Positions 45,296 through 54,774 of a stretch of DNA of 64,000 nt are shown one piece after another. Each line of letters begins with the position of its first letter. Positions within the stretch are counted from its first letter, which is position 1. Below the pieces are notes generated by a model. The model had not been told where the DNA came from and searched no databases. It worked only from the letters and a program-made list of their open reading frames with translations. Origin of the DNA: Janthinobacterium aquaticum (GTDB lineage Bacteria; Pseudomonadota; Gammaproteobacteria; Burkholderiales; Burkholderiaceae_D); the NCBI RefSeq assembly GCF_009208565.1, contig NZ_WFLK01000011.1, positions 165,297 to 229,296 of the forward strand, read 5' to 3'. The position numbers and the translations under genes were made by a program.

Positions 45296-47767
45296 CTACA
45301 TCCTGTAGGACAGCGAAACCAGCACGCTGCGCGGCGCGCCGTAGCGCTCCAAGCCGCCCGACCAGCTGTAGCCGAGCGCCTGGTAGTAGCGACGATCGAG
45401 CAGGTTGTCGATATTGAGGCGCAGCTGCAGCTGCTCGCTGATGCGGTAGCCGGCATTGAGCCCGACGACCGCATACGTGCCCTGGCTGGTGTCATAACCG
45501 GCCTCGCGCCGATACATGCGATCCTGCGCCATCACCGAGGCGCCCACGTTCCAGCGCGCCAGGCTGCCGTCGAGCTGGACATTGGTATGGAGCTTGAACA
45601 GTTGTTTCGGCTCGTCGGTGGCGATGCGCTGGCCGATATTGCTGGCCACACCGTCTTTGGTGTACTTGGCCAGCACATAGGTGTAGCCGCCGGCAATCTG
45701 CCAGCCTGGCAGGGGCGAGCCGGCAATTTGCAGATCGACGCCGTCGCTGCGCACCTCGCCGGCGGCGCGCGCGCAATACAGGCCGCCGCCGCTCGGGCAA
45801 TGCTGTTCGTCCTGCATGGCGCGGTTGCTCTGCGTAATGCGAAACAGCGCGGCGCTGGCATTGAGCGCGCCGCCGAAATACTCGCCCTTCAGCCCAGCCT
45901 CGACATTGCTGCCCTTCAAAGGCGGCAACGTATTGCCGGTAAAGTCCATGCTGCTTTGCGGCTCGAATATCTGGGTTGCACTGACATAGGCGGAGTGGCG
46001 CTTGTCGATATCGACCACCAGCCCCGCATACGGCGTGACCTTCGCGCTTTCATCGAGGCTGCGGCGCCAGGTGGCGGCCGTTTCATACCAGCCCGTCACA
46101 TCCTGCGCGTACCAGCCCAGGCGCGCGCCCAGCACCAGCCGCACCGGGTCGGCCAGGCTGAAGTTGCCTGCCGCGTACAATCCCTTCTCGCGCGTCTTGC
46201 GGCCCCAGTTGTACGGTTCGACCGGCCCGCTGTGCATGCGGTAGGCGTATGGATTCCAGTTGCGAATATCGACCACGCGGGTGGTGTCGCCTTCCCAGCT
46301 CTGGCCGGCAACCGAACTGTCGTCACGGTAGCTGGCGCCGACTATCACGTCATGCTGGCGGCCGAACCAGTTGACCGGACCGCTGAGGCGCAAGTCCGCC
46401 ACCTGTTGCTTGGTGCCATAACGCCAGCCCGTTTCGCTCTGGCTCAGCAGAAAATCCTGGCCCTCTATACGGCCATTGGTGGTATTGCGCGTGTCCGAGT
46501 CGGCCTTGACATGGGTGGCGGCAAAGCGGGCGCGCCAGCCGCCGCCGAACTGGTGCTCGATATCGGCAAACAGCACATCGTTGTCGCGGTCCTGAAAGGA
46601 ATCGGCATTGTTGAGAAAAGTTGAGCGCGGCAGGTTCATGTGGCGCCCGTCGGCATAAGTGGGCAAGCCGATAAACATGCCGTTGGTGCGCGTACGCTGG
46701 CGCGAAAAGCCGACGGCGGCCGTGGTGCCGGGTGCCAGGTCGGCTTCGACGATGCCATAGACAGTGTCGTTCTGGTGGTTGACCACATCGACGAAGCTGT
46801 CGCTGTCGCGCCAGCTCGCTGCCACGCGGCCGCGCACGCTGCCCGAGGCATTCAAGGCATTGCTGGCGTCGAGCGTCAGCTGACGATCGTTCCAGCTGCC
46901 CAGGCTGGCCGAGACATTGAGCAGCGGCGTGGCGGTGGGACGCTTCCTGATCATATTGATGCTGCCCGACGGCGCACCGGCGCCTTCGAGCAGGCCGGTG
47001 GCGCCGCGCACCACCTCGACCCGGTCGAACATCACCATATCGGCCGAGACATTGCGCTCGTTAAAGCCGGTGACATCGAGCGGCAGGCCGTCGACATTGA
47101 CATGGCTGAGCGCAAAGCCGCGCGCGTAATACGTGGTTTCCTGGTCGGAGACACCCTGGCGCTTGCCATAAATGCCGGGCGTGGCCAGCGCCACGTCCTG
47201 CAGCGTGGTGAGGTTGAAGTCGTCCATCTGCTGGCGGCCGATCACGCTGACCGACTGCGGCGTATGGCGCTGCGACAGATCGAGGCCGGTGGCCGACCTG
47301 AGCTTGCGCGCCGTATAGGCACCGGTGCCTTCGCTGTTGCGCTCGGCTTCGGCATTGATGGTGACCGCCGGCATGGTCGCTTCGCCCGCCTGCGCGGACG
47401 CTTTGCGCACCAGGAAATTGCCGTTGCCGCCATCGACCGCTTCGAGTCCGCTGCCGGCCAGCAGCAGTTGCAACCCTTGGTAAGACGAGTGACGGCCTTG
47501 CAGCCCCGGCGTGCGCAGGCCGGCCAGTTGCACCGCCTGCATGGAAATATTCACGCCGGCATGCACCGCAAAACTGGACAACGCCGTCTGCAGGTCGCCG
47601 GCAGCAATCTGGAAGTCGCGCGTGGCGCTCGCTTGCGCGCTTTGCGCCATGGCCGGCGGCGCGATGGCGGCCGCGCCGCCCAATAACAGCAGCAGCGCAG
47701 TGCGCACGGCAAAAGTAGTTGGATGCAGCGCCAGCAGCGCTGCCGGAGTGCGGTGAAACAAAGCCAT
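45296..47767 (-). CDS. TonB-dependent siderophore receptor with STN domain, second locus
   Basis: 823 residues from ATG 47767 (AAGGACC site). Signal peptide ends PPAMAQS; STN domain about residues 50-110 (IAAGDLQTALSSFAVHAGVNISMQ); a TonB-box-like VTINAEA; plug (HTPQSVSVIGRQQMDDF, RVEVVRGATGLLEGAGAPSGSINMIRKRP) in the FhuE/FpvA-like class; a 22-strand barrel ending LVSLSYRM. STN domain and the adjacent fecR-fecI pair make this a cell-surface-signalling receptor. Gene order fecI-fecR-receptor is uninterrupted, unlike the first locus. Confidence 0.93.
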   Translation of the reverse strand: MALFHRTPAALLALHPTTFAVRTALLLLLGGAAAIAPPAMAQSAQASATRDFQIAAGDLQTALSSFAVHAGVNISMQAVQLAGLRTPGLQGRHSSYQGLQLLLAGSGLEAVDGGNGNFLVRKASAQAGEATMPAVTINAEAERNSEGTGAYTARKLRSATGLDLSQRHTPQSVSVIGRQQMDDFNLTTLQDVALATPGIYGKRQGVSDQETTYYARGFALSHVNVDGLPLDVTGFNERNVSADMVMFDRVEVVRGATGLLEGAGAPSGSINMIRKRPTATPLLNVSASLGSWNDRQLTLDASNALNASGSVRGRVAASWRDSDSFVDVVNHQNDTVYGIVEADLAPGTTAAVGFSRQRTRTNGMFIGLPTYADGRHMNLPRSTFLNNADSFQDRDNDVLFADIEHQFGGGWRARFAATHVKADSDTRNTTNGRIEGQDFLLSQSETGWRYGTKQQVADLRLSGPVNWFGRQHDVIVGASYRDDSSVAGQSWEGDTTRVVDIRNWNPYAYRMHSGPVEPYNWGRKTREKGLYAAGNFSLADPVRLVLGARLGWYAQDVTGWYETAATWRRSLDESAKVTPYAGLVVDIDKRHSAYVSATQIFEPQSSMDFTGNTLPPLKGSNVEAGLKGEYFGGALNASAALFRITQSNRAMQDEQHCPSGGGLYCARAAGEVRSDGVDLQIAGSPLPGWQIAGGYTYVLAKYTKDGVASNIGQRIATDEPKQLFKLHTNVQLDGSLARWNVGASVMAQDRMYRREAGYDTSQGTYAVVGLNAGYRISEQLQLRLNIDNLLDRRYYQALGYSWSGGLERYGAPRSVLVSLSYRM

Positions 47768-47851
47768 GGTGGTCCTTTCTGGTCGATAGAATGTGCTTCT
47801 ATCTGATATGACGGACAAGGCGCACAAAAGGGACAAACCAGGAAACGGGAT

Positions 47852-48850
47852 TCATACCGGCTCTATACTGACCCAGTAACGCGTGCTGAGCCGCACACGC
47901 ACCGGCAGCGACATCTGCAGCAACTGCAAGATGCGATCGGTATCGTTCAGCTGGAAGATGCCGTCGACGGCCAGTTGCGCCACGCCCGGGTGACAGCGCA
48001 CGACGCCCTGGCGGTAGCGCGCCAGTTGTGCGGCCACCTGCCCCAGCGGCGTGCGCCGGGCAACGAGCAGGCCGTCGCGCCAGGCGTCGGCATCCGGTGC
48101 AAGCGGCATAGCGGGGTCTGGCGCATGCTCGTCAAAGCTCAGTTGCCAGCCCTGGCGCAGCACACTGGCAGCACCCTGCGCTTTGACTGGCGTGATTTCC
48201 ACTGCGCCATCGCTGACCGCCACATGGGTACGCGGCGAGAGCAGCGCCTCGTCCTGGCGTACCGTAAAGCGCGTGCCGATGGCGCGCACGCTGCCGTTGC
48301 TGCTGCGAATAATCAACGGCGGCGAAAGAGCGGGGTCAGCGCCGGCGGGCTTGGCCCCGGTCTGCACATGCACCTCCCCCGCATGCAAGGTCACCAGCCG
48401 CGCCGTGCTGTCAAACGCCACATCGATGGCGGTGGCGGTATTGAGCACCAGCTGGGTGCCATCGGGCAGCACCAGGTGCCGGATTTCACCGGTCGCGGTG
48501 CGCGTTTGCGCCCGAAACGCCTGCCACGGCGCCGAGCGGCTGGCCAGCCACAGCGGCGTGACGCCGGCAATCAGCAGCGCCAGGCGCTTGATGGCGACGC
48601 GCCGCTGGCGCACTGGCGCGGCATCGCCGGCCGGAGCGCGCAGCGCAGGCGGCACCATCGCCAGCGTGCGGCAGACCAGTTCGGCCCGCGCCCAGGCCGC
48701 CGCGTGGGCCGGGTCGCTGGCGCGCCAGGCCTCGAAAGCCCGCTGTTCGGCGCTGCCTGGCAGCACTTCGTGCAGGCGCACCAGCCACTGCGCCGCCTCG
48801 CGCGCGGCGCGCGGATCGATGGTTGTGTTCACAGGATCAGCAGGATGCAT
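47852..48850 (-). CDS. FecR-family regulator, second locus
   Basis: 332 residues. ATG 48850 lies inside the 3' end of the sigma gene (22-base overlap). DUF4880 start: AAQWLVRLHEVLPGSAEQRAFEAWRASDPAHAAAWARAE; a membrane helix near residue 90 (LALLIAGVTPLWLASR); the FecR core has HLVLPDGTQLVLNTATAIDVAFD and RAIGTRFTVRQ; C-terminal STN-like part. Transmits the receptor signal to the sigma factor. Confidence 0.92.
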   Translation of the reverse strand: MHPADPVNTTIDPRAAREAAQWLVRLHEVLPGSAEQRAFEAWRASDPAHAAAWARAELVCRTLAMVPPALRAPAGDAAPVRQRRVAIKRLALLIAGVTPLWLASRSAPWQAFRAQTRTATGEIRHLVLPDGTQLVLNTATAIDVAFDSTARLVTLHAGEVHVQTGAKPAGADPALSPPLIIRSSNGSVRAIGTRFTVRQDEALLSPRTHVAVSDGAVEITPVKAQGAASVLRQGWQLSFDEHAPDPAMPLAPDADAWRDGLLVARRTPLGQVAAQLARYRQGVVRCHPGVAQLAVDGIFQLNDTDRILQLLQMSLPVRVRLSTRYWVSIEPV

Positions 48851-49386
48851 TGTTCGAACGCCTGCACCAGATAGCGCTTGACGGTGCGCTCGCTGACGTC
48901 CAGCCGCGCCGCGATCTCGGCATACGGCAATTCGTCGATATGCGCCATCAGGAAGGCACTGCGCACCGCGCAAGGCAGGCCGGCCAGCATGGCATCGAGC
49001 CGCTGCAGCGTTTCAAGGATCAGCAGGCGCTCTTCGGGCGACTGCACCAGCAGTTCGGGTTGCTGCGCCAGCACTTCCAGCCAGGCGTGTTCCAGCGACA
49101 GGCGCCGGTAATGGTCGATCAGCAGGCGCTGCGCCACGGTGGTGAGGTAGGCGCGTGGCGTCTGCAATGGCGTGGCGGGCGCGCGCGGCGCGGCCAGCAG
49201 GCGCACAAAGGTGTCCTGCGCCAGGTCTGCGGCCTGCTCGGCGCATTGCAGCTTGCCGCGCAGCCAACGCTTGAGCCAGCCATGGTGCTCGCTGTATAGG
49301 CCGGCCAGTCCGGCAAGGCTGTCGCTTGACTGCGCAATGTTCAAAAGCTGCTCCGCTGCGCCCCAGGCGACATGATGGATAAGCAC
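48829..49386 (-). CDS. FecI-type ECF sigma factor, second locus
   Basis: 185 residues, GTG start at 49386. Region 2: YSEHHGWLKRWLRGKLQCAEQAADLAQDTFVRLL; region 4: LPCAVRSAFLMAHIDELPYAEIAARLDVSERTVKRYL. A near-perfect Fur box stands about 20 bases upstream, so it is iron repressed. Controls the receptor at 45296 by family analogy. Confidence 0.93.
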   Translation of the reverse strand: MLIHHVAWGAAEQLLNIAQSSDSLAGLAGLYSEHHGWLKRWLRGKLQCAEQAADLAQDTFVRLLAAPRAPATPLQTPRAYLTTVAQRLLIDHYRRLSLEHAWLEVLAQQPELLVQSPEERLLILETLQRLDAMLAGLPCAVRSAFLMAHIDELPYAEIAARLDVSERTVKRYLVQAFEQCILLIL

Positions 49387-49405
49387 GGCAGAATCGCCGC
49401 TCTTA

Positions 49406-49424
49406 ATTGAGAATAATTCTCATT
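49406..49424. promoter_or_regulatory. Fur box upstream of second FecI-type gene
   Basis: ATTGAGAATAATTCTCATT; the inner TGAGAAT-A-ATTCTCA is a perfect inverted repeat of seven bases a side, a classical Fur site, placed 20 bases before the sigma start on the minus strand. The paoC stop lies 59 bases on the other side, so it acts on fecI alone. Confidence 0.8.
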
Positions 49425-49482
49425 ATATCAATCATGGCCTGGCGGGGCCAGCAAAGCTTGCAGACTTGCGACAGTGATACCG

Positions 49483-51762
49483 TCAGGACATCACCTTATC
49501 CGGCGTCATCGGCGTATCGCGTACGCGCTTGCCGGTGGCGTGATAAATCGCGTTGGAAATGGCCGCCGCCACGCCCACGATACCGATCTCGCCCACGCCC
49601 TTGGCACCCAGGCGGCTGACAATGCGGTCGTCTTCCTGCACGAAGATCACGTCGATATCGTGGATATCGGCATTGACCGCCACATGGTATTCCGACAGGT
49701 TGTGGTTCATGAAGCGCCCCATGCGGTGGTCCATATAGGTTTCTTCATGCAGCGCCTGGCTGATGCCCCATACCACCGCGCCGCTGACCTGGCTGGCGGC
49801 CGTCTTGGTATTGATGATGCGCCCGGCCGCCACCGCACTGACCACGCGCGTCACGCGCACGGTGCCGAACTCCTCGTCCACACGCACTTCGCAAAACACA
49901 GCCGAATGCACGGCGCGCACATATTTTTTCTGCTTGAGCACATTGGGCAGCAGCAGGTATTTTTCCTCGACCGATGCCTTGTCCTCAAGCCGCAGCAGTT
50001 CGGTCAGGGAAATGGCGCAGCTGTGGTCGCGCCGCAGCCGTATCGTCCCTTCCACAAACTCCACATCGGCAAAGCGCGCATGGGGAAACGGCGAGCGGTC
50101 CAGGTGTTTGGCCAGCTTGTAGAGCCGCTTTTTCAGTTTTTCGCAGGCGCCCTGCACGGCCGAGCCGACCGTGGCCACATGCGACGAGCCGCCTTCGATC
50201 GGCGCCACCGGCAGCGTCGAGTCGCCAAGCTGGAACGCCACCTGTTCAAGCGGCAGGCCCAGTTCTTCGGCCGCGATGGTGGCCATCACGGTATAGGTGC
50301 CGGTGCCGATATCGGTGGCCGCGCTGCTGACCACCAGCCGGCCATCGGCATGCAGCACGGCGCTGGCGCGTGCAAACATCTGCATGGCATCCCAGATGCC
50401 GGTCGCCATACCCCAGCCGACCCACTCGCTGCCTTCCTTGCGGCTGCGCGGCGCCAGCGGGCGCTGGTCCCAGCCGAAACGCTCGGCGCCCTGCGCATAG
50501 CAGGCGCGCAGCTCCTTGGTCGAATAGGGCAGGTCATCCATCGGGTTCGACTCGGCGTAGTTCTTCAGCCGCAGTGCCAGCGGGTCGATGCCGATTTCAT
50601 ACGACAATTCATCCATCGCCACTTCCAGCGCATGCACGCCATGCGCGGCGCCGGGCGCGCGCATGTCCATCGGCGTGAACTGATCCAGATCCACCAGTTG
50701 ATAGCCTAGCCGGATATTGTCGCAGGTATAAAGCTGGCCGGACCAGTTGACCACCACTTCCACATAATCTTCAAAGCGCGACGTTTCGGCGCGCGCCTCG
50801 TGCCAGATCGCCTGCAGCTGCCCATCGCGGTTGGCGGCCAGCTTGATGCGCTGCCATGTTTCAGGCCGGTGACCAAAGGTAAACATCTGCTGGCGGCTCA
50901 ACACCACGCGCACCGACCGCTTGAGCTTGAGCGCCGCCATCACGGCCAGCGGCAGCTGGTACTGCGGACGCAGTCCGGAACCGAAGGCGCCGCCCACATA
51001 GGGATTGCGCACCGTCACCCTGGACTTGGACAGGCCGAATACGCGCGACACATACCAGCGGCTGTTCTGCGAGCTTTGCGTCTTGTCGTAGATGGTCAGA
51101 TGGCCGTCTTCGCCGCGAATCACGGTCGAGGCAAACAGCTCCATCGGATTGTGGTGTTCCACGCCGCTGTAATACTGGCCGTCGATCCTGCATTCGGCTG
51201 CCTGCCAGGCCTGCTCGGCATGGCCTTTTTCATCGGGCGGCGGCGAGAAACCGGCCTTGATGCCTTTCGGTGCATGCGGCCGGTCGAGGAAGCTGAGCAG
51301 GCCCGTTTCATGCGGTTGCGCCTCGTACTCGATACGCACCAGCGCTGCCGCATGGCGCGCCGCCTCGAACGTTTCAGCCACCACCAGCGCCACCGGCTGG
51401 CCGTTGTAGACGATCTGCTCGTCGTACAGGGGCCGGAACGGCGCGCCACCGGGCGCTGTCATGTCCTTGTAGAACAGGTCGAAGCTGCGCATTTTGGGAC
51501 GGTTCTGATAGGTCATGACGTCCACCACGCCGGCCTGCGCCAATGCTGCGCTGGTGTCGATGGCCACGATGCGTCCGCGCGCAATCGTGCTGTTGACCAC
51601 CACGCCGTGCAGCAGATCTTCGGTAAGGAACTCCGCCGTATAACGCGCCGCGCCGGTGACCTTGTCGCGGCCATCGACGCGCGAGACCGGCGTGCCGGTC
51701 CTGACATAGCCGGCGCCCGGGTCGGCCACCGGCGTGCGCAGTTCTGGTATCAGTTCGCTCAT
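49483..51762 (-). CDS. paoC: Molybdopterin-binding subunit of xanthine dehydrogenase-family aldehyde oxidoreductase
   Basis: 759 residues, the usual length of the PaoC/YagR large subunit. N-terminal TGTPVSRVDGRDKVTGAARYTAEF; middle LRPQYQLPLAVMAALKLKRSVRVVLSR-type Mo-cofactor segment; DMRAPGAAHGVHALEVAMDELSYEIGIDPLALRLKN; C-terminal AKGVGEIGIVGVAAAISNAI with the active-site Glu of GEIG. Oxidises aldehydes (aromatic ones in E. coli) at the Mo centre. ATG overlaps the FAD-subunit stop (ATGA), last gene of a three-gene operon. Confidence 0.92.
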   Translation of the reverse strand: MSELIPELRTPVADPGAGYVRTGTPVSRVDGRDKVTGAARYTAEFLTEDLLHGVVVNSTIARGRIVAIDTSAALAQAGVVDVMTYQNRPKMRSFDLFYKDMTAPGGAPFRPLYDEQIVYNGQPVALVVAETFEAARHAAALVRIEYEAQPHETGLLSFLDRPHAPKGIKAGFSPPPDEKGHAEQAWQAAECRIDGQYYSGVEHHNPMELFASTVIRGEDGHLTIYDKTQSSQNSRWYVSRVFGLSKSRVTVRNPYVGGAFGSGLRPQYQLPLAVMAALKLKRSVRVVLSRQQMFTFGHRPETWQRIKLAANRDGQLQAIWHEARAETSRFEDYVEVVVNWSGQLYTCDNIRLGYQLVDLDQFTPMDMRAPGAAHGVHALEVAMDELSYEIGIDPLALRLKNYAESNPMDDLPYSTKELRACYAQGAERFGWDQRPLAPRSRKEGSEWVGWGMATGIWDAMQMFARASAVLHADGRLVVSSAATDIGTGTYTVMATIAAEELGLPLEQVAFQLGDSTLPVAPIEGGSSHVATVGSAVQGACEKLKKRLYKLAKHLDRSPFPHARFADVEFVEGTIRLRRDHSCAISLTELLRLEDKASVEEKYLLLPNVLKQKKYVRAVHSAVFCEVRVDEEFGTVRVTRVVSAVAAGRIINTKTAASQVSGAVVWGISQALHEETYMDHRMGRFMNHNLSEYHVAVNADIHDIDVIFVQEDDRIVSRLGAKGVGEIGIVGVAAAISNAIYHATGKRVRDTPMTPDKVMS

Positions 51763-52796
51763 GCCGCTCCCCTTGTCATCACGGTGCCATTGGTGTGGCC
51801 GGTATTGTTGTAAGTGCCCGCCACGGCCATATTGAGCGCACGCACGATGGCGCGGCGCGCCATGGTGATCTTGAAGTCATTGCCGCCCTGCCCTTGCGCG
51901 CCTTCCAGCAGACGATCGGCAAAGGCTGCAAAGCGGCCCGCATCGGGTGCGCCATGCAGCAGCGGCTCGGCTGCCGGCACGCGCCACGGCTTGTGCGCCA
52001 CGCCGCCGAGCGCCACACGCGCTTCGCGAATCGCACCGTCTTCGCCGATATCGAGCATGGCTGCCACCGACACCAGCGCAAACGCATACGAGGCGCGCTC
52101 GCGCAGCTTGAGGTAAATGCTATGGCCGGCAAACTGGCCGGCCGGCGGCAGGCTGATGCTGGTAATCAGTTCGTCCGGCGCCAGATTGGTGTCAATTTCC
52201 GGCGTGTCGCCGGGCAGCCGGTGAAAGTCGGCAAACGCGATCTGACGCTCGCCGCGCTGCGACGCCACCTGCACCGTTGCCTCCAATGCGGCCAGCGCCA
52301 CGCACATGTCGGATGGATGGGTAGCGATACAGGCGCTGCTCGCACCCAGGATCGCATGCTGGCGCGACAGGCCGCCAATCGCCGGGCAGCCCGTGCCCGG
52401 TTCGCGCTTGTTGCACGGCACTTCAGCATCGTAGAAATAATGACAGCGCGTGCGCTGCAGCAGGTTGCCGCCATTGCTGGCCATATTGCGTATCTGTGGA
52501 GACGCGCCAGCCAGGATCGCGGCACTCAGCAAGGGATAGCGCTCGAGCACCAGCGGATGGTAGGCGGTGGCCGCATTGCGCGCCAGCGCGCCCAGCGCCA
52601 GCCCGCCGTCTGCTTGCTCTTCGATGACGTCCAGCGGCAGGCGGTTGATATCGACCAGCCGCTGCGGCAGCATCACGCGCTCTTTCATCAGGTCGATCAG
52701 ATTGGTGCCGCCGGCAACAAAGCGCGCACCTTCGGCGCGGATCTGCTCGAGCGCGGCAGCCTGGTCGAACGGCACCACAAACGATAGCGGATTCAT
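51759..52796 (-). CDS. paoB: FAD-binding subunit with extra Fe-S motif (PaoB type)
   Basis: 345 residues from ATG 52796, overlapping the 2Fe-2S gene. FAD_binding_5 fold: FVAGGTNLIDLMKERV, SPQIRNMASNGGNLLQRTRCHYF. The inserted cysteine cluster RTRCHYFYDAEVPCNKREPGTGC is the extra [4Fe-4S] binding loop of E. coli PaoB, which separates this group from ordinary xanthine dehydrogenase FAD subunits. Transfers electrons between the Fe-S subunit and FAD. Confidence 0.92.
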   Translation of the reverse strand: MNPLSFVVPFDQAAALEQIRAEGARFVAGGTNLIDLMKERVMLPQRLVDINRLPLDVIEEQADGGLALGALARNAATAYHPLVLERYPLLSAAILAGASPQIRNMASNGGNLLQRTRCHYFYDAEVPCNKREPGTGCPAIGGLSRQHAILGASSACIATHPSDMCVALAALEATVQVASQRGERQIAFADFHRLPGDTPEIDTNLAPDELITSISLPPAGQFAGHSIYLKLRERASYAFALVSVAAMLDIGEDGAIREARVALGGVAHKPWRVPAAEPLLHGAPDAGRFAAFADRLLEGAQGQGGNDFKITMARRAIVRALNMAVAGTYNNTGHTNGTVMTRGAA

Positions 52797-53377
52797 GCCG
52801 GCACCGTACCGATACGCGCACCGGCGTGATCGTCCTTGTCGTGGTGATTGGTCTCGTCGGGCAGCTTCATCACCTCGGCCATGGCCGCCACGATTTGCGG
52901 ATAGGCGCCGCAGCGGCATACATTGCCGCTCATCAGTTCGCGCACCTGCGCGCGGTCTTGTGCCTGGCCCTCGTTGATCAGGCCCACGCCAGAACACAGC
53001 TGGCCCGGGGTGCAGTAGCCGCATTGAAACGCGTCGTGTCGGACAAACGCCTGCTGCAGCGGATGCAGCGCATTGCCGTCCGCCAGTCCTTCGACGGTAG
53101 TAATGCTGCGCCCGTCCTGCATCAGCGCCAGCGTCAGGCAGGAATTGATGCGCTTGCCGTCAACGAGCACCGTGCAGGCGCCGCACTGACCCTGGTCGCA
53201 GCCCTTCTTGGTGCCGGTCAGCGCCAGCCGGTCACGCAGCAGGTCAAGCAGGCTGACCCAGGCTTCGACATGCAACTGGTGCTGTTCGCCATTGACGCGC
53301 AGGCTGAGCGGATAAACAGGAACAGCAGGCGCCGCGGGCGCTCGGCCGGCGGCGGAAGTGGTAATACGGGTATCCAT
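52793..53377 (-). CDS. paoA: 2Fe-2S subunit of the PaoABC-type oxidoreductase
   Basis: 194 residues from ATG 53377; a TTG two codons upstream is the only alternative. First cluster: [26 protein letters not shown]; second: [11 protein letters not shown] and [10 protein letters not shown]. In E. coli the PaoA precursor carries a Tat leader that exports the whole complex; here the first 30 residues ([17 protein letters not shown]) have no twin arginine or hydrophobic core, so the enzyme is probably cytosolic. First gene of the operon. Confidence 0.9.
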   Translation of the reverse strand: MDTRITTSAAGRAPAAPAVPVYPLSLRVNGEQHQLHVEAWVSLLDLLRDRLALTGTKKGCDQGQCGACTVLVDGKRINSCLTLALMQDGRSITTVEGLADGNALHPLQQAFVRHDAFQCGYCTPGQLCSGVGLINEGQAQDRAQVRELMSGNVCRCGAYPQIVAAMAEVMKLPDETNHHDKDDHAGARIGTVPA

Positions 53378-53467
53378 GGCCAACCCTTCAAAAACGTGGG
53401 GAATGCATGGATACTAAGATTGCAGAAACAGTACGACTATGCGCTGTCGCACATAAGGGCAAATGGG

Positions 53468-54535
53468 TCAGTTGATGCTGTCGGCCAGCGCCGCCTGTAC
53501 CAGTTGCTCCATATCAGGCCCGGCGGCCTCACAATTGGCCAGCTGGATAATCGACATACGGCTTTGCGGCAGCCGTACTATCAAGGTACCGAAGCCCCAC
53601 AGGCCGCCGCCATGAAACACCACGTCCTGCCCTGCCCTTTGCACGATTTCCAGCCCAAAACGGTAGTCGCGCACGGTGCCGTCCAGCAGTGGCGACGGCT
53701 GCAACAGCGCATGCAGCAGGCTGGCCGGATCGGCCCATTGCCGATGCCACTCGACTTCCCAGCGCACCAGCTCGGCCGCGCTGCCATAAATACCGCCATC
53801 GCCCACCGTATTGGCATTGCCCAGATGCTGGCGCCAGCCGAACGGACGTCCGGCATCGGCGTCATAGCTGGTGACACGGTGCGGTATCAGATTGAGCCGG
53901 TCGTCGTCGTAGCCGAGCTTGTGCATGCCCAGCGGCTCGAACAACTTCTCTCTGGCATAGCGCGCCAGCGGCATGCCAGACAGTCGTTCGACCAACGCGG
54001 CCAGCAATATGTAATTGCTGTTGCTGTAGCGGTATGCACTCGACGTCGCACACTCGACCGTATCGAGCCTGCCGATCAACTCCAGAATCAGCGCATTATT
54101 GAAATAGTCCGATTCATGCCGTCCCAGCTGCGCCTGCAGAAACGCAAAATAGTCGGGTATGCCGCTGGTATGGTTGAGCAGGCTGCGCAAAGGAAAAGCC
54201 TGCTCGAATTTTGCCAGCTCAGGCAGATACGCGCAAACATCATCATCGAGCCCGATACGCCCCTCGCGCACCAGCATCAGCATGCAAGCAGCCGTAAATT
54301 GTTTTGATTCCGATGCCAGGTAATAGGCCGAGTCGCGTGACAAAGGCACCTGCAGTTCCAGCGACGCCATGCCGTGGTGGATATCGAAAACAAGCTGGCC
54401 ATTGCAGACCATGGCCGCACTGAAGCCGGGGCCTTGCTGTGGCAGGCTGGCACGCAACTTCTGAAAATATTCCTGTAAATGCAGCACGGCGCCTGCCTGT
54501 CGATTTGGTAAAACGCTTATTTTAAGGGTTTTCAT
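53468..54535 (-). CDS. Serine hydrolase, beta-lactamase/class C family
   Basis: 355 residues. Active-site SxxK in LASESKQFTAACMLML (Ser near residue 75), the YxN motif in YRYSNSNYILLAALVERLSG, and a late HGG motif VFHGGGLWGFGTL in place of KTG. Resembles EstB/class C peptidases and esterases rather than a true beta-lactamase. No signal peptide is visible at MKTLKISVLPNRQAG, so likely cytosolic. Stands alone; the preceding 84 bases before paoA hold only its terminator region. Confidence 0.85.
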   Translation of the reverse strand: MKTLKISVLPNRQAGAVLHLQEYFQKLRASLPQQGPGFSAAMVCNGQLVFDIHHGMASLELQVPLSRDSAYYLASESKQFTAACMLMLVREGRIGLDDDVCAYLPELAKFEQAFPLRSLLNHTSGIPDYFAFLQAQLGRHESDYFNNALILELIGRLDTVECATSSAYRYSNSNYILLAALVERLSGMPLARYAREKLFEPLGMHKLGYDDDRLNLIPHRVTSYDADAGRPFGWRQHLGNANTVGDGGIYGSAAELVRWEVEWHRQWADPASLLHALLQPSPLLDGTVRDYRFGLEIVQRAGQDVVFHGGGLWGFGTLIVRLPQSRMSIIQLANCEAAGPDMEQLVQAALADSIN

Positions 54536-54774
54536 TGAAGCGATAAACGCAAGACTGAATTCAAGGCGCGCAGTTTTCTGCTTTATCGCAAGGCGAACCT
54601 GCCAACCTGAAAAGATAGCGCGTTCCTTGCTGGCCAGCGCCAGCCATGGCTCCGGTCACGCACGTGGTGTTGCAGAGCAGCTGCCCTCGCAGTGCAACAT
54701 GCATTTCCCTCCTGCTTGGCGCGGCCATGCATTAGAATCAGCGACCTTAGCCAGCAAAAACAGGAACACAGAAT

